Shown piece after piece: positions 8,817 to 18,175 of a DNA stretch of 64,000 nucleotides. A program made the translations under genes and the position numbers. Each line of letters begins with the position of its first letter. The first letter of the stretch is position 1. The DNA is from Prosthecochloris sp. (GTDB lineage: Bacteria > Bacteroidota > Chlorobiia > Chlorobiales > Chlorobiaceae): the NCBI GenBank assembly GCA_004028745.1, contig RAZP01000035.1, positions 1 to 64,000 on the forward strand. The letters are read 5' to 3'. The notes below the pieces were generated by a model. It was not told where the DNA came from, did no database searches, and saw only the letters and a list, made by a program, of their open reading frames with translations.

Positions 8817-9740
8817 TCAGAACTCCGGTTTTTCACCGTAGCGCAGTCTGAAACCGGGAAGGTTGATTTTAGCGCTGCCCCGCAGTTTGTTCGGGTACTG
8901 TTTGCCTTCAACATTGCCGCTCACAGCTATACGGTTGAGCTTGCCTTCCGCGAACGACATGATGATCGTGTTACCGCTTGAATAATTGACCCCCGAGGGA
9001 GATGAGGCGTCGTCGTATCCGTGATAAAGGCTTCTTGCCTGTGAATCGACTATGATGCCGGTTACCTTTTCCTGTTCGTTCAGTGTAATAAACATGGTTT
9101 TGCCGCTCAGTTGGTTGTAGAGCGGCTTTGTCAGATCAAGGGTATCTCTTGCGGCAAAAAAAGCGTTTCCACTGACCGTGATCGATTCGACGTTCTTGTT
9201 GCCGTTCATTTCTTTGAGCTGCACCATGATGGTGTCCCCGCTGAGCTGCCGTTCCCCCTGCCACGCGATTGCGTCCTTATATATTTTGACCTGATTTTCA
9301 GGGTTGTTAACGAGAGCCCTTTTAGACTTTGTTATTAAGTTGTTTTCAAGCCGCCGCCCCCGAACATTGTTCTCCAGTTCCGCGATTCCGGTATCAGGAT
9401 AGTAGAGCGCATCGTCGCAATATATTTCGAGCTTACGGTCGGTCATGAAAATGTTTCCCCGCAACTGAACGATACCGCTTTCGAGAAACTCGGTGGCCTT
9501 GTCGCAGCTAAGCAGCATGTTCTCATGGGTAAAAACGACATTGCCGGACACGGAGCGTACCGGCTCGATCCTGCCAGCCGGGGAACGTTCCTCTCCACCC
9601 TGCAGTCTGTCGGCCTGCCGCAAAATAATTTTCTTTTTTTCCGCACGGGCAGTATTATGATTCAGCTTTACGATAATATCACTTGCCTGAAAGAGCAGCA
9701 GGCAGAGGATTGTGTGTGCAAGTTTTATGATTCCCTTCAT
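8817..9740 (-). CDS. LptA/OstA-like periplasmic LPS-transport protein
   Basis: A 307-residue exported protein with an N-terminal signal (MKGIIKLAHTILCLLLFQAS) and the repeating beta-jellyroll pattern of LptA/LptD-N: VSGNVVFTHENMLLSCDKA, LRGNIFMTDRKLEIYCDDA, then a second block VSGNAFFAARDTL...IIVDSQARSLYHG. It probably bridges lipopolysaccharide transport across the periplasm, a role known for this family. The frame stays open upstream, but that extension reads through an inserted repeat, so ATG 9740 is the real start. The downstream gap is convergent with fmdB. Confidence 0.75.
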   Translation of the reverse strand: MKGIIKLAHTILCLLLFQASDIIVKLNHNTARAEKKKIILRQADRLQGGEERSPAGRIEPVRSVSGNVVFTHENMLLSCDKATEFLESGIVQLRGNIFMTDRKLEIYCDDALYYPDTGIAELENNVRGRRLENNLITKSKRALVNNPENQVKIYKDAIAWQGERQLSGDTIMVQLKEMNGNKNVESITVSGNAFFAARDTLDLTKPLYNQLSGKTMFITLNEQEKVTGIIVDSQARSLYHGYDDASSPSGVNYSSGNTIIMSFAEGKLNRIAVSGNVEGKQYPNKLRGSAKINLPGFRLRYGEKPEF

Positions 9741-9742
9741 TA

Positions 9743-9885
9743 GGGTACCTCTATTAATTGTCGTGAGCGCCTTGAGTACAAGGCGGACGGAGCGCAGAAA
9801 CCGGAGTGTACATGCGAGTACATGAGGATTTCGAGTACCGCCCAACGAAGTAATCATGGCGCGCAACAAATTAATAGAGGTGCCC
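9743..9885. mobile_element. Non-autonomous inverted-repeat element (MITE), copy 1, with ATTA target duplication
   Basis: A 143-bp element with ends GGGTACCTCTATTAATTG and AAATTAATAGAGGTGCCC, near-perfect inverted repeats. It is flanked by ATTA on both sides (9739-9742 and 9886-9889), a 4-bp target duplication. The interior contains GGAGCGCAGAAACCGG and GAGTACATGAGGATTT blocks shared with the copies at 29767 and 44447. The left target copy overlaps the start codon of the LptA-like gene. Confidence 0.85.
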
Positions 9886-9939
9886 ATTATTTACAGGGAT
9901 TGATTAACATGTTTGAACAATGTAAAAAGGAATTGCCTC

Positions 9940-11040
9940 GTGAAAAAGATTCTTTTAGTCGCCGGTGACCGTCGTGGTTTGTTGAAAGTGCTTCCGTTGC
10001 ACAAGGCCCTGCAGGAGCATAAAGCGTATGAAGCTGCATTAGCCGCTGGTTTGCCTCTGCCCCAGGGGCAAGGTTCCGGTGAAGATCTTCCCGGTCTTTT
10101 CGGGATTTCCGACAAAATCTTTTCAATTGAGGCTGAAGGGATGACGCCCGCTGGCCAAACCGCCTCGGCAATGAAAGCACTCGAAAAGTTGATTGTCGAG
10201 GAAAATCCCGACTTTGCCATTATTGGCGGCGATGGTGATGTGTCGCTTTCCGCTGCACTTGCTGCCGTGAAGCTCAGCCTTCCGGTTGCCTGTATCGGAG
10301 CAGGTATGCGGGATTACAACCGCAGGTCACCGGCGGAAATCAACAGGAAACTTATCGACGCTGTTGCCGATATCCTTTTTGTCAGCGAGCATAGCGGTGA
10401 GTACAATCTCATCAATGAGGGATACGATGAAGAGCGGATTTTTTTCGTCGGTGAAATGGCGATCGACAGTCTTGCCGGTGTTATAAGCATGGTTAACAGC
10501 TCAACGGTTACCGGTGACCTCGGTGTCGAAGTGAAAAAGTATGTACTTGTACTGCTCGAGCGTGCTGCTGCGCTTGATGATATTGACGTTTTGAAGAAAA
10601 TGGAACGAGTGGTAAAAGCTATTGCCGAAACACATCCGGTTCTGATGCTCGTCGATCCCGATGTTGGAACCATTCTTGAAGAGCATAAGATGGAACCGGT
10701 ATTTACCGCGGTATCAGGTGTTCAGGTCAGGCAGTTTCCCGGATATGTCGAACTGCTGCGACTTGTCAAGGATGCCTTGTTCGTTTTGACTGATTCTTCA
10801 TCCGCCCAGGCAGAATCGACCGTCATGAAAGTGCCGTGCCTTACGATGCTTGATGACACCCCCAGTCCCGCAACCATAGAAATCGGCACCAACGTTCTTG
10901 TAGGAGACCGGGAAGAGGATATTCTGCAGGGCATCGGCGAAGCTGTCGAAAGGAAAATAGGCCATCGGGCCAAAATCCCTGAAAAATGGGACGGAGCTGT
11001 AACCCAGCGTATTGTAGATGTGTTGGACAAGGTGCTGTAA
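9940..11040 (+). CDS. UDP-N-acetylglucosamine 2-epimerase-like protein (WecB family)
   Basis: A 366-residue GT-B-fold protein of the non-hydrolysing UDP-GlcNAc 2-epimerase type. Visible features: KKILLVAGDRRG at the start, FAIIGGDGDVSLSAALAA, the family-like SPAEINRKLIDAVADILFV, and the C-terminal VLTDSSSAQAESTVMKVPCLTM. GTG 9940 has a good Shine-Dalgarno (AAAAAGGA, 8 bp upstream); an in-frame ATG at 9913 would add nine residues. It probably makes an activated amino sugar for envelope polysaccharide. It lacks an obvious polysaccharide gene neighbourhood, and the active-site histidine region is not clearly conserved, so catalytic activity is uncertain. Confidence 0.7.
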   Translation: MKKILLVAGDRRGLLKVLPLHKALQEHKAYEAALAAGLPLPQGQGSGEDLPGLFGISDKIFSIEAEGMTPAGQTASAMKALEKLIVEENPDFAIIGGDGDVSLSAALAAVKLSLPVACIGAGMRDYNRRSPAEINRKLIDAVADILFVSEHSGEYNLINEGYDEERIFFVGEMAIDSLAGVISMVNSSTVTGDLGVEVKKYVLVLLERAAALDDIDVLKKMERVVKAIAETHPVLMLVDPDVGTILEEHKMEPVFTAVSGVQVRQFPGYVELLRLVKDALFVLTDSSSAQAESTVMKVPCLTMLDDTPSPATIEIGTNVLVGDREEDILQGIGEAVERKIGHRAKIPEKWDGAVTQRIVDVLDKVL

Positions 11041-11321
11041 GAGCTTGTTTGCTTAATAGCCAGATGGCTTGATGGCAAGCTCCCAGATTCCCTCATAATC
11101 AGTAAAGGAACGTTGAAATGCGACGATTCTCAGTACTTTCGGTTTTTCTGTTAGGTCTGTAATTCCGGTACAAATCCTCTGGTGTCTGAGGAAAATAGCC
11201 AAACATTTATTGATCAATTGTCATATGCACCTGTATGCTCAATCCGGTCAAATAAGCAGCCCTGAGGGGACACAGTCCGGTGGGGTCATTGTGCATTAGT
11301 CCAAAAGAAAAGGAGAAAATA

Positions 11322-12242
11322 TTGGCAATTCCAACATCGCGAGCAAACATCGCAGCTGAAATCAGTATTGATAAGGAAAAATGTACAGGATGCGGGCTTT
11401 GCGTATCTGTTTGCAAGGATTTCAGCATAGAAATAAAAGATGGAGCGGTCGAGGTGAGTGATCATCCGTTGTTTGGATGTATAGGCTGCGGGCACTGCAT
11501 GGCGGTTTGTCCGTCAGGTGCGATAGAGGTACTTGGGCGCACACTGTCACCCGAAAATTTATTCGACTTACCCGATAAGGAAAAGGCGGCAACATACGAG
11601 CAGCTGCACGTTCTTTTTCAGCGGAGGAGAAGCATAAGAGAGTTCAAGGAGACACCTGTTGATGATAACCTGATTAAAAAAATACTGGATGCAGCCCAGA
11701 CAGCCCCGATGGGGCTACCACCATCTGATGTGAATGTTTTGGTCTTGAATTCCAGGGATAAGGTAAGAGCTTTCGCAGAGGATTTTTGTTCTTATTTGGA
11801 AGGCATGAAATGGATGGTATCCGGATGGTTTTTGTTTTTGATGCGCCTTTTCTGGGGCAAGGAAAACCATGAAATGTTCAGAAATTTTATTAAGCCTCTG
11901 CTTCATGCTTATACGGAAAATATGCGAAAGGGGGTCAATCTGGTGAGCTATGATGCTCCGTTGGCAATGTATTTTTATGGGTCACCGTATACGGACCCTG
12001 CCGATCCGGTTATTGCTGCGACCTATGCCATGACTGCTGCTGAAGCACTGGGATTGGGTACCTGTATGATTGGCGGAGTGCATCCGTTCATTCAAAACGG
12101 AAGAAAAGCAAAGGAGTTCAGAGAAAAACAGGGAATCAGGTTTGCAAGCCGGGAGGGTTTGTTTGTGATATTCGGATATCCAAAAGTAAAATATACCAAA
12201 GGAATACGCAGGACTTTTGCATCAATAGAGGTACAGAGGTGA
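11322..12242 (+). CDS. Nitroreductase with N-terminal 2x[4Fe-4S] ferredoxin domain
   Basis: Fusion of a bacterial ferredoxin domain (CTGCGLCVSVC and CIGCGHCMAVCP, roughly residues 20-70) with an FMN nitroreductase domain (RRRSIREFKETPVD to IFGYPKVKY). The ferredoxin would pass electrons to FMN, so the donor is probably reduced ferredoxin rather than NADH. TTG 11322 is chosen because AAAGGAG lies six bases upstream; a GTG at 11280 is possible. The order of domains is known in anaerobes. Substrate unknown. Stands alone between a 280-bp gap and the convergent fadL gene. Confidence 0.85.
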   Translation: MAIPTSRANIAAEISIDKEKCTGCGLCVSVCKDFSIEIKDGAVEVSDHPLFGCIGCGHCMAVCPSGAIEVLGRTLSPENLFDLPDKEKAATYEQLHVLFQRRRSIREFKETPVDDNLIKKILDAAQTAPMGLPPSDVNVLVLNSRDKVRAFAEDFCSYLEGMKWMVSGWFLFLMRLFWGKENHEMFRNFIKPLLHAYTENMRKGVNLVSYDAPLAMYFYGSPYTDPADPVIAATYAMTAAEALGLGTCMIGGVHPFIQNGRKAKEFREKQGIRFASREGLFVIFGYPKVKYTKGIRRTFASIEVQR

Positions 12243-12247
12243 CCGTT

Positions 12248-13522
12248 TTATTCTTTACCGAATTTCCGACGAAAAGATAAGCTTACTAAATTCGCATATT
12301 GATCATAGTCTCCTGAAAGTCTCCGCCCTCCCTGTATCATTTGATGGTCTATAGGGGCCTTACCTAAATCCACTAATTCCCAGTTAAGGCTTACTATCGT
12401 ATTTTTATTTACATCATAATCGAGTCCTGCAGCATATCTCCATTGCCTGTCTACAGGAATATCGGGAAGACGATCGCTTTCTGATATAGGATTACTATCA
12501 TAAGAGACACCCATTTTAAAAAGAAGTGGTTTGCAAATCCGATAGTGAACACCGCCTCCCACTCTCCAAGTATCTTTCCAGTTTCTGTCGATAGATACAG
12601 TAGTTCCGGTTTCTGTTGTTATTTTTGTCTTTTTCATACTGCTCCAGTCTTGCCAGCCAACATCAAAAACCATGGCAAACTTTTCGGTTATTTCCTGATA
12701 GAAGCTTGCCATGATACTTCCTGGTATTGTAAAATCTGTTGTGGCAAAAGCATCTTCAAGTCCGGCACGTGTCCAGATAGCGCCGATATTGTTGAAATCT
12801 ATATCTCCTTTTAATTTCAAATTTACTTTAGATCTATAGATAACACCTATCCGTGTTTTCCTGGAAGGTTCGAACAGGACTCCCAAGTTATAACCAACCG
12901 CCCAATCATCATATTTCATATCGATTTCGCCGTCCGGACTTAGGGGATTAAAAAGAGCTAATTCTTCCTTTAGATATCCATAATAAATATCCGCTCCACC
13001 TCCTATGCTCATCCAGTCAGTAAGACGTATGGCAGCTGTAGGGGCTATATCAATGACCATGAGGAAATTATTCTGTATTAAGTAACGCCCTTTCCAATCA
13101 TCGTCATAATTTATACCTAATCCAACGGGTGCAGTTATACTTAAACCTGCTGCTATATCAGGATTAATCTTATAAACGATATACCCGCCCCCGCTTAGTA
13201 AAGCTCCTCCGGCTTGACCACCGTCGCTTCCACGCCTCGTATTGTTTTTATCTGAATGGAACCGGGTTGAAAGAATCATGATTTCACTTCCGAAAAGTAG
13301 CTCGTTTCTTTTAAGGCCTATCATTCCGGCAGGGTTAAAGTAGGACGTAGATGCATCATTGGCTAATGCCGCCTGACCAACGTTTGCAGTTCCGATACCA
13401 GGCTGGGCCTGTTCATAAAGCTGGATTCCTCCAGCTTTCGCTTCCTGAGAAAACCAAAAAATAGAAAACCACACTCCAATAAAAACATAAAAGATGCTTT
13501 TATATATTTTTATCATGTGCAT
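12248..13522 (-). CDS. FadL/OmpP1/TodX-family outer-membrane channel
   Basis: A 424-residue outer-membrane beta-barrel for hydrophobic compounds. A signal peptide ends near AKA/GGIQLYEQ, and the mature N-terminus GTANVGQAALANDASTSYFNPAGM is the characteristic FadL hatch segment (NPAG). The C-terminus ends in alternating hydrophobic strands (ANLVSLSFRRKFGK). It lies eight bases after the stop of the alkyl sulfatase gene in the same direction, so the two are probably co-transcribed and the channel may admit alkyl sulfates or released alcohols. Confidence 0.88.
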   Translation of the reverse strand: MHMIKIYKSIFYVFIGVWFSIFWFSQEAKAGGIQLYEQAQPGIGTANVGQAALANDASTSYFNPAGMIGLKRNELLFGSEIMILSTRFHSDKNNTRRGSDGGQAGGALLSGGGYIVYKINPDIAAGLSITAPVGLGINYDDDWKGRYLIQNNFLMVIDIAPTAAIRLTDWMSIGGGADIYYGYLKEELALFNPLSPDGEIDMKYDDWAVGYNLGVLFEPSRKTRIGVIYRSKVNLKLKGDIDFNNIGAIWTRAGLEDAFATTDFTIPGSIMASFYQEITEKFAMVFDVGWQDWSSMKKTKITTETGTTVSIDRNWKDTWRVGGGVHYRICKPLLFKMGVSYDSNPISESDRLPDIPVDRQWRYAAGLDYDVNKNTIVSLNWELVDLGKAPIDHQMIQGGRRLSGDYDQYANLVSLSFRRKFGKE

Positions 13523-13530
13523 TAAAGTCT

Positions 13531-15558
13531 TTACTTTCTCGGCGTTACAATATTAAACCAGAAATCAAACTGATCCATCAAAAGGAACAGCTCTTCGACC
13601 TTCAGTTTACTTCCCTCGATCTTAAGGTTACCTGCTTTTCCTTCTTTTCTGAAAGAAGATTCTTTCAGGATAATCCTGTTTAAAGCATCGCGGGTTAGAG
13701 TAATCGTTGCATCTGCATTTTTAGCCTGTATACTGTCTGTGTGATTCAAAACAGCATTCTCCAGGGATAAAACATACGTTTCATTTGTGTCGGTAAATAT
13801 CCAGTTGATAATGATTTTTTTGCCTTCAGCCTTAGGTCCGTTAAGCCGTACTCCTAAAAGGTCAAAAAACATACCAAGCGGCATAGCTTCAATAGCAGAA
13901 GGACTGGCTGATGTGGAGGCCACAACGGTTTTATCAACCCCCTTGCGTAATTCCTGGGCTCCGCTCAGGTAAAAGTTCCTCCAGGGGCCGGACTCTGCCT
14001 GGTATCCCAGCTGTTCAAGTGCATCTGCTTGAAGTTCACGTGCTTCAGTATTGTGTGGGAATGCAAACACAACATGATTTACAACTTCGGCTACCCAGCG
14101 GTAATCACCTTTTGTATAAGCCTTGCGGGCCTTTGCGATCACATTATCCGGGCCTCCCATAAATTCCACGTATCTTTTACTTGCTTCGACAGGGGGATAG
14201 GGATGAAGAGTGGCAGGGTTGCCATCGAACCAGCCGAGGTACTTAACGTAGGCTGCCTTGACATCATGGTTGATGGTACCGTAGTATCCGCGGCTTGCCC
14301 AGTTTTCTTCCAGACTTTTGGGCAGTTGGATCATTTCTGCAATCTCGGTCATGGTGTAACCATGGTTTGCAAGACGAAGCGTCTGGTCATTTATATACTT
14401 ATACGTATCGCGCTGTTTTTTAAGATGATCCAGAACTCTCTCTTGACCCCATACCGGCCAGTGGTGCATGCCGTATAATACGTCTGATTTATCAGCCCAG
14501 CGCTTTATAGTTTCGTTAAGGTATTTAGCCCAGGCTAAAGGATCTCGAATTTGGGCACCACGAAGCGTGTAAACGTTATGTAAAGTGTGGCAGGCGTTTT
14601 CTGCAGCCGTAAGCGCGCGAAGCTCGGGAATATACCAATGCATCTCAGTAGGCGCTTCGGTATCCGGCGCAACCAGAAACTCGAATGTAAGACCATCGAG
14701 CTTCATCACTTGTCCGGTCTTCTCGATAGTAACAGTTGGCGGTATGATGGTGACTGTCCCTTCTGACACTGTCATTCCAAGACCTGCTCCCACCTGTCCT
14801 TTTGGGCCTGCCGGCAGGAGATTGCCATACATATAGCTTGCCCTGCGGGTCATGACATTACCAGCCAGGACATTTTCGGTTAATGCTTTTTCAAGGAAGT
14901 TTATAGGTGCTATTATCTTTACTTTTCCCGACTCTACATCCTCTTTTGATACAACTCCTTCCACCCCGCCATAATGATCTACGTGACTGTGAGAATGCAT
15001 AACCGCTATGATCGGTTTTTGGGGCCGATGTTGATAGTAAAAATCAAGCGCTGCTTTTGCTGTCTCAGCCGAAATCAAGGGATCCACCACGATGATACCT
15101 GTATCACCTTCGATAATCGTCATGTTGGATAAGTCAAAGGTCCGAACCTGATATATCCTTTCGGTAACCTTGAAGAGACCGCATATCGCAACAAGCTGAG
15201 ACTGTCTCCACAAGCTGGGATTAACAGTCCCCGGTGCAGGTTCATTTTCTTTGATGAATGAAAACGGTGTAAGGTTCCAGACGATATTACCGTTCTTATC
15301 GCGAATTATAAGCGTATCCGGCTTGGCGATTAAACCTCTTTTGGCATCTTCGAAATCCTGTTTGTCACTGAATGGCAATTCTTTGAGTAAGCGTGCATAC
15401 AGCTTCTCTGTAAAGACAGTAGCGTCTTTAGGGGAGGCGTTTTTTTCAGGCATTGAGGTTGTTTCATGCCTGCCGCAGGAGAGTAAGGCAAAAGCTAAAG
15501 GAAGCAGTATAAAAACAACTATAATTAACCTTGTACTAATAAATTGCTTTTCTCTCAT
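13531..15558 (-). CDS. SdsA-type alkyl sulfatase (metallo-beta-lactamase fold), lipoprotein
   Basis: A 675-residue exported hydrolase of linear alkyl sulfate esters. The zinc motif is VMHSHSHVDHYGG (about residue 190 on), as in SdsA1. It is followed by the alkyl-sulfatase dimerisation domain (DKSDVLYGMHHWPVWG, SRGYYGTINHDVKAAYVKYLGWFDGNP) and a C-terminal SCP2-like domain (LGVRLNGPKAEGKKIIINWIF to the end). The start MREKQFISTR has GGGAGAG upstream; the leader ends in a lipobox LLSC, so it is probably anchored in the envelope. It cleaves sulfate from detergent-like or natural alkyl sulfates; natural substrate unknown. Confidence 0.88.
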   Translation of the reverse strand: MREKQFISTRLIIVVFILLPLAFALLSCGRHETTSMPEKNASPKDATVFTEKLYARLLKELPFSDKQDFEDAKRGLIAKPDTLIIRDKNGNIVWNLTPFSFIKENEPAPGTVNPSLWRQSQLVAICGLFKVTERIYQVRTFDLSNMTIIEGDTGIIVVDPLISAETAKAALDFYYQHRPQKPIIAVMHSHSHVDHYGGVEGVVSKEDVESGKVKIIAPINFLEKALTENVLAGNVMTRRASYMYGNLLPAGPKGQVGAGLGMTVSEGTVTIIPPTVTIEKTGQVMKLDGLTFEFLVAPDTEAPTEMHWYIPELRALTAAENACHTLHNVYTLRGAQIRDPLAWAKYLNETIKRWADKSDVLYGMHHWPVWGQERVLDHLKKQRDTYKYINDQTLRLANHGYTMTEIAEMIQLPKSLEENWASRGYYGTINHDVKAAYVKYLGWFDGNPATLHPYPPVEASKRYVEFMGGPDNVIAKARKAYTKGDYRWVAEVVNHVVFAFPHNTEARELQADALEQLGYQAESGPWRNFYLSGAQELRKGVDKTVVASTSASPSAIEAMPLGMFFDLLGVRLNGPKAEGKKIIINWIFTDTNETYVLSLENAVLNHTDSIQAKNADATITLTRDALNRIILKESSFRKEGKAGNLKIEGSKLKVEELFLLMDQFDFWFNIVTPRK

Positions 15559-15624
15559 TTTACTCTCCCATGATAACATAGTGCAGGTACTTGCTTACAC
15601 TACTTTGTTAGAGGTGCTCTTCAT

Positions 15625-16869
15625 TCATTTATAGGGATATCTGGCTTTATCTTCCACAGGTTTGTGTGTTCTGAGAATGACATTTCCTCCTCGTACACAC
15701 CTGACAAAATTCCCGGAGCGTACAGCATCACCCTGAGGGCCTCTGAACATTGGGGTGCCGACGACTTTAGGGTCGCTTCTCTGGGCGCCCGCTCCGTGGA
15801 CATCCATGATTCTGCCATTCATTTTTCCTATAGCTCTTCCAAACGCGACATAGGCAGCACTTTCTCCGGGGTCCGGGCCATCTAAATGTGTGGTGGATGT
15901 CCAGAAGCATGGATAGTCTTTTGCCCCGGCTTCATTGATAATGGATGTTGTTTGGAATACGGTATCAATAGCGGGAGAATCCGTCGCATCGGGTGAATGC
16001 GAGTAATCAACAATATACTGAAGTTCCTTGGCATCAGGCAGGCGCCAGTCATCATAACCGGCGTATTCAAGGGTTTCGCTGTATTCAAGAGCATCTTCCC
16101 AGTTCATCGGCTTTCCGCTGTCGGCTTTCATCCACATGAGCCCCGTTGCCCTGTCGGTGATTGTACCGTCACCGTTATCGACAAAATCATTGGCACCGTA
16201 TGCGTTTCCACGGACATAACGAGCGTAGAACTTTTTTTCCCTGGATGATCCCGGTTTTTTATATCCGTATCCTTTTATCCTGCCATCGGCAAAATTAACC
16301 CCGAAAAGCGTTTCACTGCCGCCCATTGTCATGCTTGTATATGTAGTAGTTGTCAGCCACTGTGCGTCTATATATCGTTCTCCTGCATCAACCTGACCAT
16401 ACTTGAAGTCAAAGTAATCCGTATTAATGAAAGGTATGGCGTTGTTCGGGATTGAAGACATGCCTCCAGCGGAAACACCCGTATATCCCCTGAAATCAAT
16501 AAGGGAATACAGCTCTTTGATGCTCGGCACTCTCCAGTCGGAATACCCCCCAAGTTTCATCTCCCGTGCTATCTTTTCTGCCTCGACGAGAGACACTTTG
16601 TTGTCATCGACGGCTTTGGACCACATCAAGCCTGTATTAAGATCGGTAACGGTTTCGTTGCCATTATCCCTGTAGGACGGAGGGTTACTTACATATTGGG
16701 CATCTTGCCCATAAAAAGGCTCTTCCGCCCTGGGATATGATATTGCGCGAGTATTGTCATAACATTGTACCTGACCGGTATCTACGATTACATTTTCCGC
16801 TGCCCTTGCCGGCAAAATGCTGCTGGCCAAGAAAGGTAAAAGGAATAAGACCATTTGTCTTTTAATCAT
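15625..16869 (-). CDS. Exported protein with two DUF1566 (Lcl C-terminal) domains
   Basis: A 414-residue secreted protein, signal peptide ending about ILPARAA/ENV. Two copies of the DUF1566 core are visible: LNTGLMWSKAVDD...GYSDWRVPSIKELYSLID and TDRATGLMWMKADSG...GYDDWRLPDAKELQYIVD. The fold resembles formylglycine-enzyme/C-type-lectin-like domains. Same direction as the sulfatase, 46 bp upstream of its ORF, so it may be in one operon. Role unknown; surface binding or sulfatase-associated work would be guesses. GGAG lies just before the ATG. Confidence 0.8.
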   Translation of the reverse strand: MIKRQMVLFLLPFLASSILPARAAENVIVDTGQVQCYDNTRAISYPRAEEPFYGQDAQYVSNPPSYRDNGNETVTDLNTGLMWSKAVDDNKVSLVEAEKIAREMKLGGYSDWRVPSIKELYSLIDFRGYTGVSAGGMSSIPNNAIPFINTDYFDFKYGQVDAGERYIDAQWLTTTTYTSMTMGGSETLFGVNFADGRIKGYGYKKPGSSREKKFYARYVRGNAYGANDFVDNGDGTITDRATGLMWMKADSGKPMNWEDALEYSETLEYAGYDDWRLPDAKELQYIVDYSHSPDATDSPAIDTVFQTTSIINEAGAKDYPCFWTSTTHLDGPDPGESAAYVAFGRAIGKMNGRIMDVHGAGAQRSDPKVVGTPMFRGPQGDAVRSGNFVRCVRGGNVILRTHKPVEDKARYPYK

Positions 16870-17060
16870 TTCTCTGCTCCTTTGTTTATCGGAGAGTTGT
16901 AAATCTAATCATGCATCAGACAGAGGGTGACAAGTGAAGTACAGTACACAGCGAGCGACTTGTACAAGATGTCCGAGGTTTTCCGTCCCCGGAACAAGAA
17001 CCTCACGAGCATCACAGAGTTTCCTTGTGATGTCCCCGAATTCAGGTCTCCCGCCGCAGC

Positions 17061-17786
17061 TTACTTAAAGGGTATGTCCGTATTGACCTTGGTTGCCTGA
17101 TAAACCGCGGACATTTCGTCATATTGCTGCTTTAGCTTCTGGACCCGTGCAATAAAGCCTGCCTGGGTTTTCTCGTCGCATTTCTTCTTGATGAGCTGTA
17201 CGATATCATAGCTCGTCCAGAAGGAGTTCTTTTTTACGTAGTCGCCGTCTGGTAATTTGTATATGTCCTTCATCTGTTGGAGGTCGTACGGGATATTAAA
17301 CGTTTGGCGGCTATCTTCGTAACTAAAGAGGTAAAAGATGGTGTCGTACCCTCCCCAGGTTATGGCTGACAGACACATCGGGCAAGGCTCATGTGTGGCA
17401 ATGAAGAAACACTCTTTCGGCTGTGGTCGTGCAGCCCTTTCATAGAGTTTCTTTATCGTGTAGACCTCTCCGTGCCACAAAGGGCATTCCGACTCGTGGT
17501 TGGTCCCGGCTATGACGAGAGAAAGATCATTCTTCTCCATAACGGCAGCTCCAAAGACCTTGTTCCCTTTTTTGACGCCTTCTTGCGTGAGGGGAACGAT
17601 GTCCTTTTCGATGGCCGTAAGAAGCGCATCGATGAGCTTGGCGTTACAGCCGGTTTCATTTACCAATGGGACCATGCTTTTCTTTGACATGTCCTCCCCT
17701 TGAGCCGGAAGATGGAAGAGATAAATGAAGCCAGCAATGAGGGCGATATTTACGAGCAACTGACGTGCTTCTCCGATCTTTTTCAT
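17061..17786 (-). CDS. Cytidine/guanine deaminase-like protein with N-terminal signal sequence
   Basis: A 241-residue protein of the zinc deaminase fold. The zinc site is readable as HGEV (the His and catalytic Glu) and PCPMCLSA (two Cys). GAAV in the early part matches family substrate loops. Unlike cytosolic deaminases it begins with a hydrophobic leader (LLVNIALIAGFIYLFHLPAQG), so it appears exported or membrane-anchored. Start ATG 17786 has GGAGGA six bases upstream; an ATG at 17801 also exists. The gene lies 190 bp upstream of the DUF1566 gene, same strand. Substrate not predictable. Confidence 0.75.
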   Translation of the reverse strand: MKKIGEARQLLVNIALIAGFIYLFHLPAQGEDMSKKSMVPLVNETGCNAKLIDALLTAIEKDIVPLTQEGVKKGNKVFGAAVMEKNDLSLVIAGTNHESECPLWHGEVYTIKKLYERAARPQPKECFFIATHEPCPMCLSAITWGGYDTIFYLFSYEDSRQTFNIPYDLQQMKDIYKLPDGDYVKKNSFWTSYDIVQLIKKKCDEKTQAGFIARVQKLKQQYDEMSAVYQATKVNTDIPFK

Positions 17787-18175
17787 GTTGGTCCTCCACA
17801 TATGCTGTTTGGTTGAAAGGGGACAGGGTCAGTCTACGGGAATCTACGGCATTTTCACGTGGCTCGTCCCGGTCTAATGGTTTTATAACGCATTACAGGC
17901 CATGGTGAGTACTACCTTTATTGCAGCCATTAAGAAGTAATTTAATAGAAAGAATAAAACTTTCTCTGAAGAAACCGCTATTCAGTGGCGTAAAATTTCT
18001 CTATGATCTCTGTTTTGATAGGAAATTAACTTTTGGACTTTATTCTCGGAGAAAGTCTGCTCGGGAAAAGTTTTTCAGGAAAGGATAAACGTTATTTCCG
18101 CTTCACTGCTCAACTTCCATCTGCGCAATGAAATGGTCAGGGTGTACCGTACATTAAGGAAATGCGCTAAAGCTT
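17787..18175. other. Divergent intergenic region, no gene seen
   Basis: About 390 bp between the deaminase-like gene and the methyltransferase. It is moderately AT-rich and should hold both promoters. I see no convincing hairpin, repeat or small gene. Confidence 0.4.
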
